From contig NZ_JACHXJ010000007.1 of the NCBI RefSeq assembly GCF_014192015.1, positions 283,193 through 347,192 of the forward strand: a stretch of DNA of 64,000 nucleotides, in the 5' to 3' direction. This stretch comes from Paenibacillus rhizosphaerae. GTDB lineage: Bacteria; Bacillota; Bacilli; Paenibacillales; Paenibacillaceae. Below are positions 26,808 through 35,599 of the stretch, piece by piece; position 1 is the first letter of the stretch; the number at the start of each line of letters is the position of its first letter. The position numbers were made by a program, and so were the translations under genes. The notes below the pieces were generated by a model, which worked only from the letters and a program-made list of their open reading frames with translations, was not told where the DNA came from and searched no databases.

Positions 26808-27112
26808 GTTCATCCCTCCCTGGCATTCAGTCGTTCCACGTTTATATATCTTATGCCATAGATTGCTATAAGCAAGGGTCTTTGTCCGTGAGGTACAGCC
26901 TATTTTCACATCACCCGCCGGACGAGCCGTACGGAGCGGTCTATCGTGGTCCGATACCTCTGCGTAGTTGGGAATATGTCCCCTCAAGCGTCTCCTAAAC
27001 TTCACCGTTTTCACGTCGGCAAATCCCGCCAAACTGTCCACAGGAACGGTTTCTCCAGGCAAGACGGTCCGTTTCTCTAGGCCAAAATCGCGCAAAAACC
27101 GCCAAGTCAGTG
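26808..27112. other. Intergenic region before the decad-repeat gene
   Basis: About 300 bp with no credible gene. On the minus strand CATAAGATA (26847-26855) upstream of the yheC-like gene fits a sigma-K -10 pattern but lacks a matched -35. On the plus strand a candidate promoter begins at 27113. Confidence 0.5.
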
Positions 27113-27140
27113 ACATCGGCCTATTTGTTCGCATATGATG
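27113..27140 (+). promoter_or_regulatory. Weak sigma-K-like promoter before the decad-repeat gene
   Basis: AC (27113-27114), 17 bp, then CATATGATG, one base from CATANNNTA. The transcript would start near 27148, 29 nt before the TTG start at 27177. This agrees with the ribosome site and argues against ATG starts at 27135/27138. Confidence 0.35.
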
Positions 27141-27176
27141 CCCAAGATGCATCCGGTCAGGAAGGAGCGAGGTCTT

Positions 27177-30100
27177 TTGAAGAAGAAGAATAAAAGCCGG
27201 ACGGTTAAACAACCGAACAAGAACCTCTATTTTGTGGATAATCCTGATATACAGGAGCTGGAACTGATCCCTAAAAACAAAGTGGCGACGCCTAAGATAA
27301 CCCAACAGGATTCGCATGCGCAAATCCGATCCGTAGTTCTTGAAGATGTCATCGTGAAAGAAGAGGTTACGCCTGAACCGGCGTTGGAAGGATCCGAACA
27401 GGAGCAGGAACAAGAGCCTGAAACGGTGGAATCGCTGGAAACGGTCGAAATCCTGCCAGAGGCAGCAGAAGTGCCTGAGGAAGAAGCGGTTGTCGAGGAA
27501 GAGATACCTGAGGAAGCGTCACCGGGACTGGACCGTGAGGTGCTGGAGGAGATTATTGAAGAGAAAAGGATGCCGCAATCGCCGGAGCCGATCATTTATA
27601 CGGACGATCTGAGCGACAGCTCGGTGACGACTTCCAAGATTGCGCTGCGCGCCATTGACTCCGACAGACTTCAGCCCGGCTCGGTTGGCAGCGAGGCCAT
27701 TGCCGATTACGCCGTAACCCATATTCATCTCGCCGACGGTTCCGTGGTCGCTTCCAAAATTGCCGCCGAATCCATTATGGAGGAGCATCTGATTGACGGC
27801 GCGGTCAGCGGCAGCAAAATTCGGGACCGCTCCATCAGCGGCGAAAAAATCCGCGACGGCAGCATTACATCCGCCAAACTAGGCGACCAGGTGATCGACT
27901 CTGCGAAAATCGCCGACGGCTCCATTTCGACGCGTCATTTGAGCAACCTGCTGGTGACCACCGATTTGCTGCAGGACCAAGCCGTGACGTCAAGCAAAAT
28001 CGCGGCGTCCAGCATTCAGACCATGCATCTGACGAATGAAGTGATCGACACGTCGAAATTGGCCGAAGGCGCGGTTACCGGATCGAAGATCCGGGCTGGC
28101 GAAATTACGGGCGACAAGCTGAAGGAGCGCTCCATCGAAAGCGTTCATTTACGGGAAGGCTCGCTGGGAGGGGAACTGCTGCAGGACGGTTCCGTCGGCG
28201 GTAAGCAAATCGCGGGTGGAGGCGTGTCGGGCGAGCATATTGCCGAAAACGCGGTCGGGACCCGTCATCTGCAGGACGGAGCCGTGACCACACCGATATT
28301 GGCCCCATTTGCGGTTACGTCCGCACACTTGGCGGATGCTACTATCCGCGGCAAGCATATCGCTCCGGGTGAAATCACTACGGCGCACTTGGCTGACCAC
28401 AGCGTCGGAGCGACCAAATTGGCAGAGCAGTCGGTCGGGACGGTTCATATCGTCGAGCAGACCGTCACCTCCTCCAAAATCGCCGATCAGAGCATCCTGC
28501 CCCAGAAGATTGCCGATGAGGCGGTTCAGACCCGTCATTTGGCACAAGGATCCGTCCAGAAGGGGCAAATCGCGCCGAACTCGATCCAGACCTCGCACAT
28601 TCAGCAGGGGGCAGTTAATGGCAGCCATATCGCAGCAAATGTCGTGGAGGGTTCTCATGTCAGACACGGGTCCATCAGCTCGGGGCACATTACCCGAGGC
28701 GCCATTGTCGAGCAGCATATCTCCGACAGTGCGGTAGGTTCCCGTCACCTTCAGAACAAATCCGTCACCTTTGATAAGCTCGCCGGGGGCAGCGTGACGA
28801 GCGGAATTTTGGCTGATGGCGCGGTAGGCGGCCGCAATATCAGCGAAGGCGGCGTCGGCGGGGAACATATCCGCCAGGCTTCCATCCAGGACCGGCATTT
28901 GGCCGACAAAAGCGTGCGGTCATCCGCCATCCAGGATCAGGCCGTCACATCCCAGCATATTGCTCAAGGATCGGTAAATGCCGAACATTTGACACCCGGC
29001 ATCGTGCATAACTCCATTATAAAGAATGAAGCCGTAACCTCTGAGAAGCTTGCTTCCGGAAGCGTTCAAACCGCGCATCTCAATCAAGGCATTATTTATC
29101 CGGCCCACTTATCGGATCATGCGGTAACATCTCCGAAGCTCTCCCCCGAGAGCGTTGCGACCGACAAAATCCAGGATCTGGCAGTGACGTCAGGCAAACT
29201 GGCGGACGGAAGCGTGAGCGGTCCCAAGCTTGCTGCGGCATCCGTAAGCAGTGAGCATCTGGCCGATAATGCCGTCACGTCCCGCTCGATCAACCTGGGT
29301 GCGGTAACCCAGCGGCATCTGTCCGAAGAATCGGTCGGCGGAATACAGCTTCAGGTCGGTTCCGTTTCGGGTGTGCACCTGCAGAAACAGGCGGTGGAAG
29401 AGAAGCATCTGACCGAAGGCATCGTCAGTGAGCGCCACCTCACAGCCGGCTCGGTCGGCGGAACGCAGCTTCAGGCGGAATCTGTGTCCAGTGTCCATCT
29501 GCAGAATCAAGCGGTGGAAGAGAAGCATCTGGCTGAAGGCATCGTCAGCGAGCGCCATCTCACGGCCGGCTCGGTCGGAGGAAACCAGCTTCAGGCGGAG
29601 TCTGTGTCCAGTGTCCACCTGCAGAATCAAGCGGTGGAAGAGAAGCATCTGGCCGAAGGCATCGTCAGCGAACGCCATCTCATGGCCGGCTCCGTCGGAG
29701 GAAACCAACTTCAGGCGGAATCTGTGTCCAGTTCCCACCTGCAAAACCAAGCGGTGGAAGAGAAGCACCTCTCCGACCATATCGTCAGTGAGCGCCACCT
29801 CGCGTTCGGCTCGGTCGGCGGGAACCAGCTTCAGGACGGCTCCGTCTCCGGTGTGCATCTGCAAAACCGGGTGGTAGAAGAGAAGCATTTGGCCGACCAT
29901 ATTATCGGTGAGCGCCACCTTGCGGCCGATTCGGTCGGAGGCGGTCAGCTTCAGGCCGGCGCTGTCTCCGGCGAGCATCTGCAAGACGGTGCCGTTGAGG
30001 AGAGGCATCTGGCCGACCACATCATCGGCGAGCGTCACCTTACACCCGGTTCGGTAGGCGAAGGACATTTGCAGTCCGGATTGATCCAGGAACGCCATCT

Positions 30101-32618
30101 GAGCCAGGTATCGGTGAACACGGAAGCCATTAAGGATGGCGCTGTAACCTCATCGAAGCTCGGACCGGAATCGGTCGGCAGCGTCAACATCAAACAGGAC
30201 GCAGTCCGTTCCATCCATCTGCATGAGAAAAGCGTACAGCAGCGTCATCTTGCTCCGGGATCGGTTGCCTTCCGGCATCTTTCTCCAGATTCCGTTGGAG
30301 AGGAGCAGCTTCAGTCGGGCAGCATCAAGGCCCAGCATTTGGCTGAGGGTGCCGTATATCCGGAGGCACTGCAGGACGGCGCAGTGGGTGCCTCCAAGCT
30401 GGCTCCTGAATCCGTCGGCAGCGACCATCTGAAACCGGCGTCCATCAGCTTCGAGCATCTGCAGGAGGGCATCATCCGTAACGCCCACTTGGGTAAAGAA
30501 GCCGTGGGATCCAAGCAGCTGGCGCCGGCGTCCGTCACCGCTGCTCATCTGGCGGCCGGCAGCATCCAGTTCGGCCATCTGGCCCCGGAAACGGTATCTG
30601 AAGATTCCTTGAAGGACAAATCGGTAACTGGTGACAAAGTCGCCCCGGATTCCATCGGAACCCGCCACATCCAGGCGAAATCGATCGGAACGGCGCAGCT
30701 CCAGGAAAAGAGCGTCCAAAAGCAGCATATTGCCCCGGGTGCCGTAGACTTCAGACATTTAGCCCCCGAATCGGTTGGAGAGGAGCAGCTGCAGGCAGGC
30801 AGTGTCGGTATGCAGCATATGGCCACAAGTTCGGTGCATACCGAAGCGCTGCATCCCGGTGCGGTCACGGCCGACAAACTGGCGGATATGTCAGTGGGAA
30901 GCAGCCATATCCAAGCAAGTGCCGTTGCCTCGGAGCACTTGGCCGCAGGAGCTGTTCACGAGCATACACTGAAGGATGGATCCGTAAGCTCGGCCAAATT
31001 GGCCACTGGTGCGATAGGAAGTGTCCACATTCAGCCGGAATCCATCCTCCCGCTTCATCTCCAGGCCGAGAGCATTCAGGATTGGCATCTGCAGACAGGA
31101 CTTATTAAGGGTCAGCATCTGGCCGAAAGGGTCGTTGGTCCGGATCATCTGGCTCCCGAATCCGTCACCTCGGATCATCTGCAGGCGGGCAGTATTCAGC
31201 CGCATCACCTGGCTCCGGACGCGGTGACTAACGATGCGCTCGAGGGCAAAGCCGTGACGGGAGATAAAATTGCCCCCAACGCGGTCGGCAGCAGCCATAT
31301 TCAGCCGAAAGCGATCCAACCGCATCATCTGCAGCCCGGTATTGTGCAGGAATGGCACCTTCAACCGGGTCTTATCCAAGAACATCATTTTGGCGAAGGG
31401 GTTGTCGGTTCGGGTCAGCTGGCTCCAGACTCCATCACCTCGGATCATCTGCAGGCGGGCAGTATTCAGCCGCACCACCTGGCTCCGGACGCGGTGACTA
31501 ACGATACGCTTGAGAACGAAGCCGTCACCGGGGATAAAATTGCCTCCCACGCGATTGACGGCAGCCACATCCAGCCGGAGTCGATCGAGCGGCACCATCT
31601 GCAGCCCGGGCTGATTCAGGGAGAATACCTTGCCGAAGGAGCAGTCGGTCCGGGTCATTTGGCTCCCGAATCGGTGACCTCGGATCATCTGCAGGCGGGC
31701 AGCATCCAGCCGCATCACCTGGCGCTGGATTCCGTCACCAACGAGGCGATCGAGAGCGAAGCTGTAACGGGCGATAAAATTGCTTCTCACGCGGTCGGCA
31801 GCGGCCATATTCAGCCGAAAGCGATCCAGCCGCATCATCTGCAGTCCGGCATTGTGCAGGAATGGCACCTTCAGCCGGGTCTCATTCAGGAACATCATCT
31901 TAGCGAAGCGGTTGTCGGTTCGGAGCACGTAGCTCCCGAATCCATCACCTCGGGCCACTTGCAGGCGGGCAGCGTTCAGCTGCATCACTTGGCGCCGGAA
32001 TCCGTCACCACCGACTCGCTGCAGGATGAGGCCGTAACGGGCGACAAAATCGCCCCGAACACGGTTGACGGCAGCCATATTCAGCCGGAATCGATTCTTC
32101 CGCTGCATCTGCAGGCGAAGAGCATACAGGATTGGCATCTTCAACCGGGGGCGGTTCATTCGGAGCATCTCCAGAACGGATTGGTTCAGAACAAACACAT
32201 TGCCGCCAAATCGGTCACCAGTGAGCAGCTTGCTTTTGCACCTGTTCAGAGCGCCTCGGGACAGCCGGCTGTGCAGCAGTACGGGATTACTTCCTTCCGG
32301 ATCGGCGAAGGCCAGGTGCAGGTGGAAGTGCCGGTTACACTGCAGGAACCTTATCCGAACACCCATTATGTGATCGTGGCGATGTGCAATCATCCGGATT
32401 TCTATGCGGTACTGAACACGCAGCGGGAGGATATCGCCTTTATCGAAGTGGTGCGGAGACGGGGCGGTCCCGAAACCTTCGGATTTCTGTCCTGGATCGC
32501 GATCGGCGCAGCCTCCCCGGCGGGGAAAGGAGCCGCGGGGTACACGCAGCGGAGCATGAGACAACGAAGCGCGTATCGGGTTGAAGCTGAACCAGGTGAA
32601 ATTACAGATCATGATTGA
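27177..32618 (+). CDS. Giant decapeptide-repeat surface protein with SWIAIG C-terminal domain
   Basis: The 1,813-residue protein has four parts. Residues 1-30 are basic. Residues about 60-140 are very Glu-rich. Residues 145-1684 are 154 gapless ten-residue units of form [L/I]xxx[S/A][V/I]xxx[H/K]. Residues 1685-1813 are a beta-rich domain with FRIGEGQVQVEVPV, HYVIVAMCNHPDFY and FLSWIAIGAASP. A hydrophobic residue every fifth position suggests a long beta-solenoid; the end resembles fibre-tip or H-type-lectin-like domains and what is called a WIAG tail in Paenibacillus annotations. There is no signal peptide, which fits assembly from the mother cell onto the spore. TTG 27177 follows AAGGAG at 9 nt. 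First gene of the glycosylation island. Function is inferred. Confidence 0.8.
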   Translation: MKKKNKSRTVKQPNKNLYFVDNPDIQELELIPKNKVATPKITQQDSHAQIRSVVLEDVIVKEEVTPEPALEGSEQEQEQEPETVESLETVEILPEAAEVPEEEAVVEEEIPEEASPGLDREVLEEIIEEKRMPQSPEPIIYTDDLSDSSVTTSKIALRAIDSDRLQPGSVGSEAIADYAVTHIHLADGSVVASKIAAESIMEEHLIDGAVSGSKIRDRSISGEKIRDGSITSAKLGDQVIDSAKIADGSISTRHLSNLLVTTDLLQDQAVTSSKIAASSIQTMHLTNEVIDTSKLAEGAVTGSKIRAGEITGDKLKERSIESVHLREGSLGGELLQDGSVGGKQIAGGGVSGEHIAENAVGTRHLQDGAVTTPILAPFAVTSAHLADATIRGKHIAPGEITTAHLADHSVGATKLAEQSVGTVHIVEQTVTSSKIADQSILPQKIADEAVQTRHLAQGSVQKGQIAPNSIQTSHIQQGAVNGSHIAANVVEGSHVRHGSISSGHITRGAIVEQHISDSAVGSRHLQNKSVTFDKLAGGSVTSGILADGAVGGRNISEGGVGGEHIRQASIQDRHLADKSVRSSAIQDQAVTSQHIAQGSVNAEHLTPGIVHNSIIKNEAVTSEKLASGSVQTAHLNQGIIYPAHLSDHAVTSPKLSPESVATDKIQDLAVTSGKLADGSVSGPKLAAASVSSEHLADNAVTSRSINLGAVTQRHLSEESVGGIQLQVGSVSGVHLQKQAVEEKHLTEGIVSERHLTAGSVGGTQLQAESVSSVHLQNQAVEEKHLAEGIVSERHLTAGSVGGNQLQAESVSSVHLQNQAVEEKHLAEGIVSERHLMAGSVGGNQLQAESVSSSHLQNQAVEEKHLSDHIVSERHLAFGSVGGNQLQDGSVSGVHLQNRVVEEKHLADHIIGERHLAADSVGGGQLQAGAVSGEHLQDGAVEERHLADHIIGERHLTPGSVGEGHLQSGLIQERHLSQVSVNTEAIKDGAVTSSKLGPESVGSVNIKQDAVRSIHLHEKSVQQRHLAPGSVAFRHLSPDSVGEEQLQSGSIKAQHLAEGAVYPEALQDGAVGASKLAPESVGSDHLKPASISFEHLQEGIIRNAHLGKEAVGSKQLAPASVTAAHLAAGSIQFGHLAPETVSEDSLKDKSVTGDKVAPDSIGTRHIQAKSIGTAQLQEKSVQKQHIAPGAVDFRHLAPESVGEEQLQAGSVGMQHMATSSVHTEALHPGAVTADKLADMSVGSSHIQASAVASEHLAAGAVHEHTLKDGSVSSAKLATGAIGSVHIQPESILPLHLQAESIQDWHLQTGLIKGQHLAERVVGPDHLAPESVTSDHLQAGSIQPHHLAPDAVTNDALEGKAVTGDKIAPNAVGSSHIQPKAIQPHHLQPGIVQEWHLQPGLIQEHHFGEGVVGSGQLAPDSITSDHLQAGSIQPHHLAPDAVTNDTLENEAVTGDKIASHAIDGSHIQPESIERHHLQPGLIQGEYLAEGAVGPGHLAPESVTSDHLQAGSIQPHHLALDSVTNEAIESEAVTGDKIASHAVGSGHIQPKAIQPHHLQSGIVQEWHLQPGLIQEHHLSEAVVGSEHVAPESITSGHLQAGSVQLHHLAPESVTTDSLQDEAVTGDKIAPNTVDGSHIQPESILPLHLQAKSIQDWHLQPGAVHSEHLQNGLVQNKHIAAKSVTSEQLAFAPVQSASGQPAVQQYGITSFRIGEGQVQVEVPVTLQEPYPNTHYVIVAMCNHPDFYAVLNTQREDIAFIEVVRRRGGPETFGFLSWIAIGAASPAGKGAAGYTQRSMRQRSAYRVEAEPGEITDHD
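27609..32228 (+). repeat. 154 consecutive 30-bp coding repeats (10-residue units)
   Basis: From 27609 to 32228 is 4,620 bp, exactly 154 x 30 bp, and sampled phase points (for example the Leu codon at 31179) fall on the 30-bp register. Units are diverged in sequence but not in length. Inside it are younger tandem blocks: 120-bp units at about 29330-30060, and 240/270-bp units starting at 31171, 31441, 31681 and 31951. Confidence 0.9.
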
Positions 32619-32642
32619 AGCTAACGATGATTGAAGCTAACA

Positions 32643-32671
32643 GGCGCGGGGGCGTTCCCCGCGCTTATTTT
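32643..32671 (+). terminator. Intrinsic terminator after the decad-repeat gene
   Basis: GCGCGGGG and CCCCGCGC arms are followed by TTATTTT, 25 nt after the stop. A short tandem duplication (ATGATTGAAGCTAAC twice) spans the stop region just before it. Confidence 0.75.
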
Positions 32672-32811
32672 GTTGTGCCGCCTGGCTAGAGAAGGGAAGG
32701 AAATGCCGTGAATCTGACCCAAATACATGCACAAAAGCCGCTTCACCTGCATCATAGCCGGCATAGGATGTGATGAGATACGAGCCGATATGACAGGGAG
32801 GGATGTGCCGA

Positions 32812-33693
32812 ATGCAGCGGCGGAGGAAAAGGCGGATAACCTACAGGCGGTCCTATCGAACCATGCCCCGAAGGTACCGGCACGCAGCAAAGACGGCAGC
32901 GGGGTCTAAGACGCGAATCAACACCAAATTGCAGGCAAGGCGGGTGCCACGTTCCGACGCTGTCCCTGCCGTATCGGTGATTATCCCTGCGATGAATGAG
33001 CAGAAGACGATTGCCTCCGTAGTCCGGAAGGCTCTGCGGGTGCATCCTTCTTGCGAGGTGATCGTCGTGGCCAACGGCTGCCGCGACCGGACGGCAGAGG
33101 CGGCCGAGTCTGCGGGGGCCCGTGTGCTGAGGTATGAGCAGCCGCTGGGACATGATGTGGGAAGAAGCTTGGGGACGCAAGCAGCCCGGGGCCAGGTCAT
33201 GCTGTACCTGGACGGAGATATGCCGATCGAGGCCCTTCAGCTTCGCCCCTTCGCCTTGGCGGTCCTCGGCGGAGTAGATGTCGCCTTGAACCGTTATAAC
33301 GGCCCGGTCCGGCTGCGGCAGGCGCATCCGGTCGTTCAAGCCAAGCATGCCTTGAACACGCTGCTGCGCCGCGCCGATCTGCAGGGAGCTTCTCTGACCG
33401 CCGTGCCGCATGCGTTAAGCCGCCGCTCCGTCGATCTGCTCGGAACGGAATGCCTGTCGGTCCCTCCCCTGGCCCTGGCGAAAGCGGTCGCCGCCGGGCT
33501 CAGGGTCGAAGCGGTTCATGAGGTCCCGGTTGGGCGGTTGAACCGGCGGAGGGCCAAAGTGGACGGGATAGATCCCCTGCAGCAGGTCGTACTCATGGAT
33601 CATATCCAGGCGGTGAATTGGTATTTGTCCGAAACCGATCCAAGAGGCGGCCGAAGCGACCTGGGACGGGACCGAAAGCGGGTGAGAAGGTGA
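32812..33693 (+). CDS. GT2-family glycosyltransferase with basic N-terminus (paralogue 1)
   Basis: Predicted GT-A glycosyltransferase of 293 residues. An Arg-rich head of about 40 residues (MQRRRKRRITYRRSYRTMPR) precedes the catalytic fold: VSVIIPAMNEQKTIASVV, VIVVANGCRDRT, LGHDVGRSLG and the D-x-D motif YLDGDM. Acceptor and sugar are unknown. It shares the unusual NGCRD...GHDVGRS pattern with the next gene, so the two are tandem paralogues. The start at 32812 follows GGGAGG. A sigma-K-like element (CATAGGATG, 32762-32770) lies upstream. Confidence 0.85.
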   Translation: MQRRRKRRITYRRSYRTMPRRYRHAAKTAAGSKTRINTKLQARRVPRSDAVPAVSVIIPAMNEQKTIASVVRKALRVHPSCEVIVVANGCRDRTAEAAESAGARVLRYEQPLGHDVGRSLGTQAARGQVMLYLDGDMPIEALQLRPFALAVLGGVDVALNRYNGPVRLRQAHPVVQAKHALNTLLRRADLQGASLTAVPHALSRRSVDLLGTECLSVPPLALAKAVAAGLRVEAVHEVPVGRLNRRRAKVDGIDPLQQVVLMDHIQAVNWYLSETDPRGGRSDLGRDRKRVRR

Positions 33694-33698
33694 GCTTG

Positions 33699-34814
33699 AT
33701 GAGAAAAAGATCAAGAAAAAGCATGTTGGCTCCGGCACGCAGGAAACGGGGCGGACGGAGGGCCCGGCAGCGAGGCTACGCCATCTCGGTACGGGGCAGC
33801 GCGGCCATGATGCCTGTGAACCGGGCGGAGGAAGGTCCCTTGCTGGAAGCCGCCCGTCAGGCAGGGCTGCTCGCCGGGGCTTGTGCCATGCCGGAGGAAG
33901 CCGAGGTGCTCCTCCATGAATCGCAGCTACAGCGGACGTTTGCCGACTGGTGCGCGGCTCATGTGAAGAAGCGCCCGGATATCCAGGCGATGCTCCGGCT
34001 GTCCAGGAGCTACACCAGCGGTTATGCCCAAGGCAGCGGCCGGAAGGATAACCGCATTCCGCTGCCTCTGGCTGGATCGGCCGCAGCGGTCGTATGTGCC
34101 AGCAATGAGGAGGACACGCTGGGCAAGGTGCTTCAGCAGTTGGAACGGCTGCCGCTTCGCGAAGTTATCGTCGTATTGAACGGCTGCCGGGACCAGAGCT
34201 ATCCGGTTGCACGCAAGCACCGGATCGCGAGCCTGCTCCATTTTCCGGATCGGCTCGGACATGACGTGGGGCGCAGCGTGGGGGCCGCCATGACTTCGGC
34301 GGACACCGTGCTGTTTACGGACGGGGACGTTGCCATCTCTGCCGAGGAGCTGGCCCCTTTTATATATAAGGTGGATGAAGGCGTGGATGCCGCGTTGAAT
34401 GATCTGAATCCGTACCTGCCGCTGTTTGCGCAGCAGGACGAAGTAACCCGGTGCAAGAGCTTTTTGAATACGGTGCTTGGCCATCCGGAGCTCGGGGCGA
34501 ATTCGCTCACGGCCGTGCCCCATGCGCTGGCTGGGCATCTGATCGCGGATATCGGCATCGGACAGCTGATGGTTCCCCCCAAGGCCCAGGCATTAGCGCT
34601 GGCAAAGGGCTACCGCTTCGCTCTGGTGAAGCCGGTAGACGTGATCACCGCAAACCGGAAGCGCCCGGGCAACACGGGTGCCGGCAATGCGGTGGCCGAC
34701 CTGATTATCGGGGACCATGCGGAAGCGCTCCATGCGCTGCTCGGTACCGGCTGGACGCCTCCATCATCGGCCGGCTCCCGCGTGGAAGTCGCCTTGCGGA
34801 GGAATGCACGATGA
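33699..34814 (+). CDS. GT2-family glycosyltransferase with basic N-terminus and GY motif (paralogue 2)
   Basis: The 371-residue protein begins MRKRSRKSMLAPARRKRGGR, then a linker with SYTSGYAQGSG, the short form of a motif shared across the island. A GT-A domain follows, with VVCASNEEDTLGKVL, VIVVLNGCRDQS, LGHDVGRSVG and FTDGDV. It is paralogous to the preceding gene. The start at 33699 has AAGGTG 7 nt upstream, right after the previous stop. Its stop overlaps the next ATG. Confidence 0.85.
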   Translation: MRKRSRKSMLAPARRKRGGRRARQRGYAISVRGSAAMMPVNRAEEGPLLEAARQAGLLAGACAMPEEAEVLLHESQLQRTFADWCAAHVKKRPDIQAMLRLSRSYTSGYAQGSGRKDNRIPLPLAGSAAAVVCASNEEDTLGKVLQQLERLPLREVIVVLNGCRDQSYPVARKHRIASLLHFPDRLGHDVGRSVGAAMTSADTVLFTDGDVAISAEELAPFIYKVDEGVDAALNDLNPYLPLFAQQDEVTRCKSFLNTVLGHPELGANSLTAVPHALAGHLIADIGIGQLMVPPKAQALALAKGYRFALVKPVDVITANRKRPGNTGAGNAVADLIIGDHAEALHALLGTGWTPPSSAGSRVEVALRRNAR

Positions 34815-35599
34815 GCATGGACACGCGTATGACGAGCATCATCATTCCCACTTATAACGGCCTGCCGCTGCTGGCATCCTGTGTCGGGGCGATCCGCCAA
34901 TACACCCATACCCCCTACGAAATCATCGTCGTCGACAACGCCTCGACGGACGGTACCGACCGGTACTGCATCAAGGAAGGGATCCCGTTTATCTCCCTCC
35001 CGGAGAACCGGGGATTTCCCATCGCGTGCAACTTGGGGCTGGCCGCAGCCGGAGGGGACGATCTGCTCTTGCTCAACAACGATGTCATGGTGACGGCCAA
35101 CTGGCTGACCAATATGCTTGCGGCTCTTCACAGCAGGGAGGATGTCGGTCTGGTCGGTCCTGTAACGAATGCGGCCTCGGGCAGGCAGAAGGTGGAGGTC
35201 GCTTTTCGAAATATGGAGGAATTCCAGCAGGAAGCTGCCCGGAACAATCAGTCAGACCCTTCCCGTTGGGTGGAGGTCAGCCGGATTATCGGCATGTGCC
35301 TGCTCATGAAGCGGGATGTGCTGAGCAGGATCGGATTTCTGGACGAAGCGTTCTCGCCAGGGCACTACGAGGATGACGATTACTGCTACAGAGCCCGGCT
35401 GGCCGGGTACCGTTTGCTGGTATGCGGGGACGCGCTTGTGTACCATCAGGGCAGCGCCAGCTTTAAGCGGTCAGCATCCGACCAGATTCAACAGCTGATT
35501 GACCGGAACCATCGCTTGTTTATGGAGAAGTGGCATATCGATCCCCGCCAGTTTATTGAAAAAGCAGGCAGCATATCTGAAGGAGGAGAGGTGCAGTGA
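34811..35599 (+). CDS. GT2-family glycosyltransferase (rhamnosyltransferase-like)
   Basis: The 262-residue enzyme has TSIIIPTYNGLPLLASCVGA, EIIVVDNASTDGT, NRGFPIACNLGL, LLLNNDVMVT (the metal-binding N-x-D) and the GHYEDDDYCYRARLAGY catalytic segment. This is the GT2 class that transfers rhamnose or amino sugars to polysaccharide. The ATG overlaps the previous stop (ATGA) with GGAGG 8 nt upstream, so it is translationally coupled. No transmembrane segment, so it is cytoplasmic. Confidence 0.88.
   Translation: MSMDTRMTSIIIPTYNGLPLLASCVGAIRQYTHTPYEIIVVDNASTDGTDRYCIKEGIPFISLPENRGFPIACNLGLAAAGGDDLLLLNNDVMVTANWLTNMLAALHSREDVGLVGPVTNAASGRQKVEVAFRNMEEFQQEAARNNQSDPSRWVEVSRIIGMCLLMKRDVLSRIGFLDEAFSPGHYEDDDYCYRARLAGYRLLVCGDALVYHQGSASFKRSASDQIQQLIDRNHRLFMEKWHIDPRQFIEKAGSISEGGEVQ

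Noticed and set aside
26814..27413. N-terminal extension of the yheC-like frame across the intergenic region
   Set aside because: The extension overlaps the opposing giant gene's start and lacks a ribosome site; the family begins at WISDVGILLN.
27609..32228. CRISPR-like interpretation of the regular repeat
   Set aside because: The array is one continuous coding frame with diverged 30-bp units and no spacers.
28149..32612. Long antisense frames opposite the decad-repeat gene
   Set aside because: They arise from the 30-bp periodicity of the coding strand and have no start signals.
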